A stretch of DNA of 64,000 bases, taken from positions 44,195,826 through 44,259,825 of the forward strand of contig NC_059362.1 of NCBI RefSeq assembly GCF_019703515.2, read 5' to 3'. The position numbers and the translations under genes were made by a program. Source of the DNA: Myxocyprinus asiaticus (lineage: Eukaryota > Chordata > Actinopteri > Cypriniformes > Catostomidae). Shown piece after piece: positions 29,584 through 41,539 of this stretch (position 1 is its first letter; each line of letters opens with the position of its first letter). The notes beneath the pieces are model-generated. The model ran no database searches. It saw nothing but the letters and a program-made list of their open reading frames with translations, and was not told where the DNA came from.

Positions 29584-29848
29584 TAGATAGATAGATATGA
29601 ATAATCAGACAGACAGACAGACAGACAGACAGATAGATAGATAGATAGACAGATAGATATGAATACTCAGACAAACAGACAGACAGACAGATAGATAGAT
29701 ATGAATAATCAGACAGACAGACAGACAGACAGATAGATATGAATAATCAGACAGACAGATAGATAGATAGACAGATAGACAGATAGATAGATATGAATAA
29801 TCAGACAGACAGATAGATATGAATAATCAGACAGACAGACAGACAGAC

Positions 29849-29905
<57 letters not shown>

Positions 29906-30072
29906 TGAATAATCAGACAGACAGACAGACAGACAGATAGATAGATATGAATAATCAGACAGACAGACAGACAGACAGATAGATAGACAGATAGATAGAT
30001 AGATAGATAGATAGACAGATAGACAGATAGATAGATATGAATAATCAGACAGACAGATAGATATGAATAATC

Positions 30073-30107
<35 letters not shown>

Positions 30108-30196
30108 TAGATAGATAGATAGATATGAATAATCAGACAGACAGACAGACAGACAGATAGATAGATAGATATGAATAATCAGACAGACAGACAGAC

Positions 30197-30237
<41 letters not shown>

Positions 30238-30549
30238 TGAATAATCAGACAGACAGACAGACAGACAGATAGATAGATATGAATAATCAGACAGACAGAC
30301 AGACAGACAGACAGATAGATAGGTAGATAGATAGATAGATAGATAGATAGATATGAATAATCAAACAGATAGACAGACAGATAGACAGATAGATAGATAT
30401 GAATAATCAGACAGACAGACAGACAGATAGACAGATAGATAGGATAGATAGATAGATATTAATAAACAGACAGACAGACAGATAGATAGATAGGATAGAT
30501 AGATAGATATGAATAAACAGACAGACAGACAGATAGATAGATAGATAGA
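29496..30549. repeat. Compound (GACA)n(GATA)n higher-order array
   Basis: About 1.05 kb of repeated modules. Each reads atgaataatcag, then several GACA units, then several GATA units ending gatat. Module lengths vary with GACA/GATA copy number. The same module builds the 27708-28087 array 1.4 kb away, so the two share an origin. It lies in a cd109-like intron. Confidence 0.95.
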
Positions 30550-30569
30550 CAACCCCCAAAACTCCAACA

Positions 30570-32826
30570 TTACAGAAAATGCTTACAAATGTCCCCCTTT
30601 ATTCATCTTGCACAAAAACACATAAAATAGCTCTTAATTTCAACATTTACTCACACCATCAAGTCTCATGCAAAGCATGCTGGGAAGTTAACTACTGTTT
30701 ATATTATTAAATGTTATAAACTTATTATATTAGCCTTCTGACTACAAACTACAAATATCTGTTTTTCACTTCATCTGATATTTAAACAAAAAAAAAATTA
30801 TGTTAATCACCGTAGCAACAACAGAAGGTCACATGTTGACTTAAAGTTCATCAAGAGTGACCCTTCAAGGATCAATAATTAATACACATGTAGAGACACA
30901 AACACAAAACACCATCACGGTAACACATGTGACACTAAAATAATGTAATAAACATGAACTAAACAACATAAAATATAACACCCCAATGTACATAACTGAT
31001 ATTAAAAACTAAAAAGAAATATTTCCATGAAATATAATGAAATGTGATGGCTTGCGCAGGGATTTCTGGGAATGCGCAATTATTGTTTTTCACCGTATTT
31101 TTAAAAATAGTTAAGGTCGATCTTTTACTCCATGTGCAACCCTCCACTACAATAAGAAGAAATCACTGGCATTTGCAACCAGATTTCGCACTATGCGACT
31201 AAAAATGTATATACAGTATTTGGCAACTGGCTGGTAAATGTTTAGATTTCACTCACCAGTTATTGTGTAGTATAGTAGTGGAGTATTCAGCAGCGAGATC
31301 CTTTCACTGCATTTTGAGAGTAAAAATTGTTCCGTTTAATGTGTGTCCAAAGACAAGATCCACGTGATCCATTTGTCAATGAATAATGTCTCTTTTAATA
31401 ATCTTTCTGTTCTTTACAGTCAGTTGTTGATCATAAAAATAAATAAATAAACATTTAATTGTAATCAGAAATAACACAGATGAGATAAAGAGTCTTTTTA
31501 GGACGTGTTCAACAAATCAATGTAAATACCTGTAAATATTACGAATTATGCAATTAAACAACAAACAAACAAAAAAAAAATAATGTGACAAAATATTATA
31601 TATGCAAATAATATTATATTTATTAATTAAATACATTGATTTGAAAGCTCAAATGTGACCGAAATGATGAAAAACTAAGAATATATAATTAGTGAAATTA
31701 ATATTTTCATATTGTACCCAGTTAGAAGGTCCCCTGTATAATTCACAGAATTAGCTGAGAGAGGATTTATTTCATGTGTTAGCAAAAGGGACATTATAAC
31801 TGAAATATACCCATATGAATCGATATCGAACTGAATCGAAATCAGAATCGAAAGCTTGTGAATTAGAATCGAATCGAATCAGGAAATTTGTATCGATACC
31901 CTGCCCTAGTTAATTATAAGGTACTTTATTTTTTTTAAACAATTTTTTTACTGTAAAATTACATGTACCGTCTTATTAAATATATGATCATTTTTAGTGT
32001 ATATGCTAAGGTATCTACCTGGTAACCAATGTTTTTTTACTGTAGCATTTTTACATTCTTTTTCTGTTAAATTACAGACATAGTTTACAGTTATAGAAAT
32101 CCCAACACAAATGGATTAACTAAACTAACATTTTACATTTCTATAGTAAGTGTATTTCACTAAGTGAAATTGTGTTGCTGTCATTTTAATGAAGTAAATT
32201 GAATGAGCATCAAAAATAAATTTTACTATGGAGTTTACTAAACTCCAGATTAATTTTGACACTCAAAATAATTTTTTGAGTTTCTTCATATTGTGTGTAC
32301 AGCATAAATGCAATTTCTTTTGTTGCAAATATAGCGTCAAATAAAGTTCAAAACAATGAGCAATATTTGCTTTTTTATTCAATATCTATTTTACACTTTT
32401 GGTACAAATTGTGAAATTAATGTTAAATGATACAGTATTTTCTCTCTAAAAAAAATCTTTACACTGGAAGACATTTTTTTGTTTTGTTTTTTTTTTTTTT
32501 TTTTTACGGACATATTTTTACAGACATCTCAGGTTAAAATAACATTTTTACATGTGACAAACATGACATTTACCTTCATTTAAAGGAGAATGCCTGTTTT
32601 TTTCCCCAGTAACAAATATAATCAAGTTAAGTAACAGAAAATATAAATTTGGTGTGAGTAAATATATTTTTAGGAGAATTTAACATTTTTATTGAAAAAT
32701 GGGGAATGAATGTTAAATTATACTGTATTTTCTCTCCACATTTAACATTTATTTTTTACAGTGTAGAATGATAGATAGATAGATCACTCAATAAAAGACT
32801 AATTGTGTGTATTTTTCTCTTGGTAG
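30570..32826. other. AT-rich intron, no gene recognised
   Basis: Long AT-rich intronic stretch with poly-T (32470-32505) and scattered MITE-like words (ttttactgtaaaatt, ttttttacagtgta). A run of gaatcgaatcgaatcg-like repeats occurs at about 31815-31885. No ORF with family similarity was seen. Confidence 0.5.
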
Positions 32827-33532
32827 AGTACATATGAAGGTAGTGTGTCGTCTGCGTTGAGTTTCATGACATGTCGACTGGCTCAGGGCATCTCCAGTAA
32901 CTACAGTCTGTGTCTGGTCACGTATGCGCTGTCACTGGCCAACAGCAGCGCTGCTTCATCTGCCCTCACAGAGCTGATGAACAGAGCGGTCATAAGGGGT
33001 AAATATCCTCTGGAGTTCATATACTATGAAACAGTCAATGCCGTTCTAGTCCTGGAGTTTAATTTTCATTATACACCTGCATGACTTATTTCTTCTTTTA
33101 TGGAATACAAAAGGAGATGTTAGGCAGTATGTTAGCCTCAGTCACCATTCACTTTCAGTGCATCTTTTTTCCATACAATTAAAAAAGTCAGCGGTGACTC
33201 AGACTAACATTCTGCCTAACATCTCCTTTTGTATTCCATAGAAGGAAGTCATATGGGTTTGGAACAACTTCAGAGTAAATGATGACAGAATGTTCATTTT
33301 TGTGTGAACTATTCCTTTAAGCAGCAGTCCAACCTGCATTTTGTGGCTTTCATGTGGAGTGCCATTTTGGATCTCTCTGTTAGATTCTTGGCCACCTCGT
33401 TCGGCGGACATCGAGATTTCTGCCTATGTACTGCTGTCCATGCACAGGCAGTCACAAATGTATGAAGGTTTCAGTCTGATGAAATGGCTGAGCCAACAGA
33501 GGAACCATCTTGGTGGATATGGATCCACTCAG
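32827..33532 (+). pseudogene. cd109: cd109-like exons at end of thioester domain
   Basis: Exons 32827-32998 (STYEGSVSSALSFMTCRL..., GISSNYSLCLVTYALS) and 33384-33532 ([20 protein letters not shown] then [16 protein letters not shown]) are both open and in phase. About 15 residues expected between them in CD109 are not seen. A palindromic MITE (33090-33320) fills the intron. Confidence 0.87.
33090..33320. mobile_element. Short palindromic MITE
   Basis: aatacaaaaggagatgttag on the left is matched by ctaacatctccttttgtatt on the right around a centre near 33180. The right end carries ttcatttttgtgtgaactat. No coding capacity. Confidence 0.85.
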
Positions 33533-34031
33533 GTAGCTGCATCTCACTCAAACAGTAGCTGCATCTGAATTTGTGTACTGACAGAGTATGTACTGCATTT
33601 GATGAAGAAGATACTTCTCATCTTTTAATAAACTATGTTCTTTAGGTATGCAGGTGTGTAGTATGAATACATTTCCAGACATACTTCACCCGTGAACGTG
33701 TGCATTGTCCTGTGACCAAAATATCTAATGTAGTAACAACTACCATTGACATAATTTCTTGGCAAATTACATTGGAAAAGAGCCGCCACATTTTTTTAAA
33801 TTTAGCGTTTCGAATATGACCTCTTCTCAGCTCCTGTGGGATTAATGGATAGTGAACGGTCCAGTGTATGTGCACTTCAGGACCCTTTCAGATGCAGTAG
33901 GTCATCCGGGTATTTTAGCATACTGTTGAAAACTGAGGATTCGGAAATACTGCTATATTGACATAATGCTTTTGACATACTATATAGTAGTATGATAGAC
34001 TACATACTATATAGTAGTATGATTATCTTGA

Positions 34032-35486
34032 TTGGACTCAAGATGGCGCCGAGTATGGCTGCTGCGTTGCGAGCTCCGACACAACATAGTAATGTTTTGT
34101 TTGTTTTGTTCACAATTCTTATGTTTTTTGTCTTGGATGTTGTCTGCCTTATTGTCTACGACAGACAACCACTTTTGGACATTGGTTCAGCAATCTCACA
34201 CTGTAAACCGGACTTCACATTCCTCAATGCCGACGCAAGCGGAGCCCTTTGTCTGGGCAGCACGGCCGCGGAAACGCAGGAGGAAAAGAGGAAACAGAGC
34301 CGGCGTTCTCATCAGAGTAAGACGCCGTGCAAATCGACCCCCGCTACCCAGTATTCTACTGGCAAATGTTCAGTCTCTGGATAACAAGCTCTGCGAGCTG
34401 AAAGCGCGGATCTCTTTCCAATGAGATACAAGGGACTGCTGCATTATCTGCCTAACAGAAACTTGGATGTCTGCAGAGATTCCAGACTCAGCCATTGAAC
34501 CTGCGGGGTTCTCCGTGCACCGAGCGGACAGAGCGAAAGACCTCTCAGGTAAAAGCAGAGGTGGTGGTGTATGTTTTATGATCAACAAATCCTGGTGTGA
34601 TCAGAGGAACGTACATTCTATCAAGTCTTTCTGCTCTCCTGATCTGGAATTTCTCATGCTTCTGTGTCGACCATTCTGGCTACCGAGGGAATTCACAGCG
34701 GTCATTATCACTGCTGTGTACATCCCGCCACAAGCCGACACAGACCGGGCACTCAAGGAACTGTATGGGAGTATAAGTAAGCAGGAAACCACGCACCCTG
34801 AGGCCGCGTTCATTGTGACCGGGGACTTTAATAAAGCCAGTTTAAAATCAGTCGCACCAAAATATCACCAGCACATTAGTTTCAACACATGAGGGGACCG
34901 GGTTTTGGACCATTGCTACTCTCCGTTCCGGGATGGCTACAAATCCCTCCCCCGCCCACCATTTGGCAAATCGGACCACTCTTCCATTCTGCTTCTGCCC
35001 GCTTACAGGCAGAAATTGAAACAGGAAGCACCCACCCTCAGAACGATCCAGTACTGGTCGGACCAATCAGATTCTACGCTACAAGACTGTTTTGATCACA
35101 CGGACTGGGAGATGTTCCGGTCCGCCTCTGATGACGACATCGAGCTTTACGCTGATAGCGTAATGTGTTTCATCAGAATGTGCGTAGAGGATGTCGTTCC
35201 GACCAGAACTGTACGAATCTATCCGAATAAGAAACCTTGGATCAATAGCGATGTTCGCGTGGCACTTAATGTGCGGACCGCCGCTTTTAATTCCGGGAAC
35301 GTGGAGGAGCATAAACAAGCCAGTTATGCCCTCCGAAAAACTATCAGAACCGCAAAACGCCAGTACAGGAGCAAGATTGAAGGACAGTTTAACACCACCA
35401 ACTCTAGAAGCATGTGGCAGGGAATTAACATCATCACGGACTTTAAAGGGAATAAAAACTCCGCCATGAACACCGCGGAGAGCTAA
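34032..35486 (+). pseudogene. LINE ORF2 N-terminal part: AP endonuclease, interrupted
   Basis: A Lys/Arg-rich start (RPRKRRRKRGNRAG) and LLANVQSLDNKL lead into an endonuclease with LTETWMS, AVYIPPQADTD and VTGDFNKA motifs. Two stops (TGA at 34422-34424 and 34890-34892) interrupt one continuous frame. Both sit where an Arg codon CGA is likely, consistent with CpG decay. The frame ends at TAA 35484, and the reverse transcriptase continues in another frame. Confidence 0.8.
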
Positions 35487-35646
35487 ATATTCTCTCTACA
35501 CCTCTCTACCGGATGAGCTAAATATTTTTTATGCTCATTTCGAGGGAAATAACACCGCCCTCGCGGAGAGAGCTCTCGCGGCTGAAGCTACAGAGGTTAG
35601 TTCACTCTCCGTCTCTGTAGCGGATGTAACCCGATCCTTCCGACGG

Positions 35647-36987
35647 ATGAATATCCGCAAAGCCGCTGGCCCAGATGGCATTCCGGGCCGCGTCATCAGA
35701 GCGTGCGCGAACCAGCTGGCTGGTGTTTTTACGGACATTTTCAACCTTTCCCTCTCTTTGTCTGTAGTCCCCACATGCTTTAAAACATCCACCATTGTGC
35801 CTGTTCCAAAACAATCAAAAATAACTTGTTTAAATGACTGGTGTCCTGTTGCTCTGACCCCCATCATCAGCAAATGTTTTGAGAGACTAATCAGAGATTA
35901 CATCTGCTCTGTATTGCCACTCAATCTTGACCCGCTGCAGTTTGCTTACCTCAACAACCACTCCACTGATGATGCCATTGCATCTACAATACACACTGCT
36001 TTCTCCCGCCTGGAAAAAAAGAACACTTATGTGAGAATGCTGTTTGTAGACTACAGCTCAGCATTCAACACCATAGTGCCCTCCAAGCTAGATGAGAAAC
36101 TCCGGGCTCTGGGCTTAAACAGCTCGCTGTGCAGCTGGATCCTGGACTTCCTGTCAAGCAGACGCCAGGTGGTTAGAATAGGCAGCAACATCTCCTCATC
36201 ACTGACCCTCAACACTGGAGCCCCACAGGGCTGTGTTCTCAGCCCACTACTGTATTCCTTGTACACACATGACTGTGTGGCAACACATAGCTCCAATGCC
36301 ATCATTAAGTTTGCTGATGACACGACGGCAGTAGGTCTGATCACTGACAATGATGAAACAGCCTACAGAGAGGAGGTGCCCACTCTGACACACTGGTGTC
36401 AGGAGCACAACCTCTCCCTCAACGTCAGTAAGACAAAGGAGCTTGTGGTGGACTTCAGAAGAAAAGACAGAGAACACAGTCCCATCACCATCAATGGAGC
36501 ACCAGTGGAGAGAGTCAGCAGCTTCAAGTTCCTGGGTGTCCACATAACTGAGGAACTCACATGGTCCATCCACACTGAAGTCGTTGTGAAGAAGGCTCAT
36601 CAGCGCCTCTTCTTCCTGAGACGGCTGAGGAAGTTTGGAATGAACCACCACATCCTTACACGGTTCTACACCTGCACTGTGGAGAGCATCCTGACTGGCT
36701 GCATCTCCACCTGGTACGGCAATAGCACCGCCCACAACCGCAAAGCACTGCAAAGGGTGGTGAGAACTGCCAGACACATCATCGGAGGTGAGCTTCCCTC
36801 CCTCCAGGAAATATATACAAGGCGGTGTGTGAATAAAGCTCGGAGGATCATCAGAGACTCCAGCCACCCGAGCCATGGGCTGTTCTCACTGCTACCATCA
36901 GGTAGGCGGTATCGCAGCATCAGGACCCGCACCAGCCGACTCCATGATAGCTTCTTCCCCCAAGCAATCAGACTTTTGAACTCTTGA
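35647..36987 (+). pseudogene. LINE reverse transcriptase fragment (446 codons)
   Basis: Motifs in order: [21 protein letters not shown] (palm motif A), TGAPQGCVLSPLLYSLYTHD, FADDTT (catalytic motif C, 36310-36321), FLGVHITEELTW, then a C-terminal YRSIRTRTSR.HDSFFP tail. The usual NDYRPVALT reads NDWCPVALT. The domain is open over its full length, but the upstream ORF is broken, so the element cannot be autonomous. The antisense ORFs here are shadows. Confidence 0.9.
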
Positions 36988-37582
36988 TCTCCCATGATCA
37001 AAATACATCAGCACTGCACTTTATTACCCTTACTCTTATATCTCACACTGGACTGTCATAAATTATATTATTATTATTATATTATGTTCTCTCTTAACAA
37101 CTGACTATCAACCGACAGCCTGAATGTCAATACAGTACAATACTGTACATTCTATATATATATACTTTTTTATATATTTTTATTTTTTATTTTTATTGAA
37201 TAATGTGTATCTATATAGTGCGTATTGTATACTGTACAGTGTATGTTATTATTTGTATACTGTTGAGTGTAATTATGTGTATAACAGATGTTTAATTGTG
37301 CTGTGTTAATTTGATGTTATTGTAAATTGGTATATGTCTCATCACTGTCACGACTGCTATGTTGCTCGGAACTGCACCCAAGAATTTCACACACCATTGC
37401 ACTTGTGTATATGGCTGTGTGACAATAAAGTGATTTAATTTTATTTGATTTGATAGTAGGGAAGTATGTATATTCTTCGCGGGAAGAAGCTCAGGTCACA
37501 AGAGATAAAGTCTGTTTATATGGGACACAATGGCTGAACGTTTAGAAAGATTCTCCTTTTGATTAAGAATGGGTCAGGATGG

Positions 37583-38006
37583 GGGGCCTGGGTAGCTCAG
37601 CAAGTAAAAGAGCTGACTACCGCACATGGAGTCGCAAGTTTGAATCCAGGGCGTGCTGAGTGACTCCAGTCAGGCTTCCTAAGCAACCAATTGGCCCGGT
37701 TGCTAGAGTCACGCTGGGTTAACCTCCTCGTGGTCACCATAATGTGGTTCTTGCTCTCGGTGGGGCACGTGGTGAGATGTGTGTAGATGCCGTGGAGATA
37801 GCCTGATGCCTCCACACGTGCTAGGTCTCCGCAGTAATACGCTAAACAAGCCACGTGATAAGATGCGCAGATTGACGGTCTCAGACACGGAGGCAACTGA
37901 GATTCATCCTCCGTCACCCGGATTGAGGCGAGTCACTATGCCACCACGAGGACTTAGAGTGCATTGGGAACTGGGCATTCCAGATTGGGAAAAAAAGAAA
38001 AAAAAA
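37583..38006 (+). repeat. tRNA-derived SINE, copy 2, with 18-bp TSD
   Basis: The head gggcctgggtagctcagcaa with B-box-like gtttgaatcc is complete, and the copy ends in an A-rich tail. It is flanked by a perfect repeat aagaatgggtcaggatgg at 37565-37582 and 38007-38024. Confidence 0.92.
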
Positions 38007-39530
38007 AAGAATGGGTCAGGATGGTTGACTAGTTGACTAATCAAGTAGTAGGGCTGAACGATTAATCGAAATAAAATCGAAATCAGAAATGGTCTAGTGC
38101 GATTATCTAACCGCAAGGGCTTTGATTTAATTAAATAAATAAATAGTCTGAACTTGCTAACAGCTGTCTGTAGCGTGTCTGCATGTAAATGGGGTCAGTG
38201 TATTACACACACTCTAAACACGCATGAGGCTCATGATAGTGTTTTCAGTGGTTTCAGAGCGGTTCTATGCTCGATAAACACAATCTCGTGTGACAGATGT
38301 GCTCTGTGTTTGTTTAGGTGTGCTAACATGTGTTGAGCACTTCAGATTCACTTTAATTGCACATTTGCTTAATTCCACATATGTTTGGTTGCTACAAATT
38401 ACCATATAAATCTAATTTAACTCCATAATGCTGGGTTTTTGTGGACTGAAGAGGAGATGAGAACATTTCACTGCATTAAAAGGCTGTTGTCAACTCAACT
38501 ACAAACATACATTTAAATATCTTCCTTCAGTTTTATGACAAAATAAATGCTTGAGGGTTTATATAATGATATACTAATTATTATTATTATTATTTTCAGA
38601 ATTATATTACAATAATGTAATTTTCGAGTTGACTGGGATCCAAAAAAATGAGGAAAAGATAGCTGAGACCCTTTCACACACACAAAAAAAGGTATGGAAT
38701 GGGAAGGTGCAATATAAATGTGAAGATGTTTCATTTTCTCTGTGTTTCACTGTTTTATTTATTTTGTTTGTTTGGTTCTTTTAACCCTTAAATGCATTGG
38801 AATTTCACCAAACACACTTACATATTCTGGTCTTTAGAGACCCGGCACTTACATTTATCACAAATGGATCTACAAAATACCCAGAAATTCAGTAGTTTGT
38901 ATGTTAATGTAATCTTGTCTTGAAGCAGTAAACGTATTTGGCTTGCTGTCCATATACTGGAGGGCTCGGAGCTCGAGACTCGACTGGAGTCCTGATTACC
39001 CCCCTGGACTTTACTTATTTAGATAATGAATCTAGAGAATAAGTGTAGATGGGGTGGAGGTGGGATGTCAGGAGAGTTGTCACAAGAAGCAGGTAAGCAG
39101 CGGCATATATACTCCTGCTCGTTGGCTGTGATTTGTTAGATTAAAATTAACATGCTCCTCCTGAACCTCTGTTAATTAACTCCATTTTTCAAAATATTTT
39201 CAAGATAATTAGAAAATAATAGAATACAATATATTTTGATGTTTTATTTTTCATATATATAGAGATAATGCAACAAATATAGAATAGGATTTATAACTTT
39301 CACACTGAAATTACACATAAGATACACATATGTATTTTCTCAGGCACTTTTTGAGTCTAAATATATACACAACTTATATAATTTCAGTCGTACACCCAAA
39401 TGACAATAATTATATCATACTGTTCATGTGTTACACTTGCTATAGTTTACTTCCATGTTGTTTCTTCATCAAATAGCAATGTCAAATGTCAATCGAGTTG
39501 AGGTTAATTCATTCAGACAGTCAATGTGAT

Positions 39531-39980
39531 GGGGCCTGGGTAGCTCAGTGTGTAAAGACGCTGACTGCCACCCCTGGAGTCATGAGTTCGAATCCAGGGC
39601 GTGCTGAGTGACTCCAGCCAGGTCTCCTAAACAACCAAATTGGCCCGGTTGCTAGGGAGGGTAGAGTCACATGGGGTAACCTCTTCGTGGTCGCTATAAT
39701 GTGGTTCGCTCTCGGTTGGGCACGTGGTGAGTTGTGCGTGGATGCCGCAGAGAATAGTGTGAAGCCTCCACTTATCTTTGTCTCTGCAGTAACACGCACA
39801 ACAAGCCACGTTGATAAGATGCATGGATTGACGGTCTCAGACGTGGAGGCAACTGAGATTCGTCCTCCGCCACCCGGATTGAGGCGAGTCACTACACCAC
39901 CACGAGGACTTAGAGCACATTGGGAATTGGGCATTCCAAATTGGGGAGAAAAAAAATTAATAAATAAATAAATAAAAGAA
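39531..39980 (+). repeat. tRNA-derived SINE, copy 3
   Basis: ggggcctgggtagctcagtg with B-box gttcgaatcc, the full body and a taaa-repeat tail. The flanks agtcaatgtgat (left) and agtcaacatgat (right) are an imperfect target duplication. Confidence 0.88.
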
Positions 39981-40010
39981 AGTCAACATGATATAGTATT
40001 TATGAATATA

Positions 40011-41538
40011 CAGGTGCATCTCAATAAATTAGAATGTTGTGGAAAAGTTCATTTATTTCAGTAATTCAACTCAAATTGTGAAACTTGTGTATTAAATAAA
40101 TTCAATGCACACAGACTGAAGTAGTTTAAGTCTTTGGTTCTTTTAATTGTGATGATTTTGGCTCACATTTAACAAAAACCCACCAATTCACTATCTCAAA
40201 AAATTTGAATATGGTGACATGCCAATCTGCTAATCAACTCAAAACACCTGCAAAGGTTTCCTGAGCCTTCAAAATGGTCTCTCAGTTTGGTTCACTAGGC
40301 TACACAATCTGCTGATCTGACAGTTGTCCAGAAGACAATCATTGACACCCTTCACAAGGAGGGTAAGCCACAAACATTCATTGCCAAAGAAGCTGGCTGT
40401 TCACAGAGTGCTGTATCCAAGCATGTTAACAGAAAGTTGAGTGGAAGGAAAAAGTGTGGAAGAAAAAGATGCACAACCAACCGAGAGAACCGCAGCCTTA
40501 TGAGGATTGTCAAGCAAAATCGATTCAAGAATTTGGGTGAACTTCACAAGGAATGGACTGAGGCTGGGTTCAAGGCATCAAGAGCCACCACACACAGACA
40601 TGTCAAGGAATTTGACTACAGTTGTCGTATTCCTCTTGTTAAGCCACTCCTGAACCACAGACAACGTCAGAGGCGTCTTACCTGGTCTAAGGAGAAGAAG
40701 AACTGGACTGTTGCCCAGTGGTCCAAAGTCCTCTTTTCAGATGAGAGCAAGTTTTGTATTTCATTTGGAAACCAAGGTCCTAGAGTCTGGAGGAAGGGTG
40801 GAGAAGCTCATAGCCCAAGTTGCTTGAAGTCCAGTGTTAAGTTTCCACAGTCTGTGATGATTTGGGGAGCAATGTCATCTGCTGGTGTTGGTCCATTTGT
40901 GTTTTTTGAAAACCAAAGTCACTGCACCCGTTTACCAAGAAATATTGGAGCACTTCATGCTTCCTTCTGCTGACCAGCTTTTTAAAGATGCTGATTTCAT
41001 TTTCCAGCAGGATTTGGCACCTGCCCACACTGCCAAAAGCACCAAAAGTTGGTTAAATGACCATGGTGTTGGTCCTGAACCCCATAGAGAATCTGGAAAA
41101 TGAGAAACAAGAGACCAAAAAATGCAGATGAGCTGAAGGCCACTGTCAAAGAAACCTGGGCTTCCATACCACCTCAGCAGTGCCACAAACTGATCACCTC
41201 CATGCCACGCCAAATTGAGGCAGTAATTAAAGCAAAAGGAGCCTCTACCAAGTATTGAGTACATATACAGTAAATGAACATACTTTCCAGAAGGCCAACA
41301 ATTCACTAAAAATGTTTTTTTTATTGGTCTTATGATGTATTCTAATTTTTTGAGATAGTGAATTGGTGGGTTTTTGTTAAATGTGAGCCAAAATCATCAC
41401 AATTAAAAGAACCAAAGACTTAAACTACTTCAGTCTGTGTGCATTGAATTTATTTAATACACGAGTTTCACAATTTGAGTTGAATTATTGAAATAAATTA
41501 ACTTTTCCACGACATTCTAATTTATTGAGATGCACCTG
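40011..41538 (+). mobile_element. Tc1/mariner element, second family, copy 1 (broken)
   Basis: The ends are caggtgcatctcaataaatt and its complement, flanked by TA, with about 200-bp inverted terminal repeats. The plus-strand transposase reads from about 40437 (SGRKKCGRKRCTTNREN) through LFSDESKFCISFG. It changes frame near 40905, and deletions remove part of the [16 protein letters not shown] region near 41073. Non-autonomous. Confidence 0.9.
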
Positions 41539-41539
41539 T

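Larger units (their letters stand above)
34030..37454 (+). mobile_element. L2/CR1-like non-LTR retrotransposon (LINE), decayed
   Basis: About 3.4 kb, starting near aagatggcgccgagtatgg and ending gacaataaagtgatttaatt then ttatttgatttgat, the microsatellite-like tail of L2-type LINEs. The endonuclease region is in one frame from 34032 with TGA at 34422 and 34890. The reverse transcriptase region is in another frame (35647-36987). It is inserted in a cd109-like intron inside an older MITE (tatatagtagtatgat on the left, tagtagggaagtatgt on the right). Confidence 0.88.

Noticed and set aside
29468..30570. Minus-strand ORFs rich in Leu-Ser-Val-Cys-Tyr
   Set aside because: They are translations of GATA/GACA repeats.
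36247..36876. 209-codon minus-strand ORF
   Set aside because: Antisense of the LINE reverse transcriptase, which has clear catalytic motifs on the plus strand.
37583..37660. Possible tRNA gene
   Set aside because: A and B boxes belong to a SINE head; no cloverleaf with a paired acceptor stem is visible and the same head occurs in other copies.
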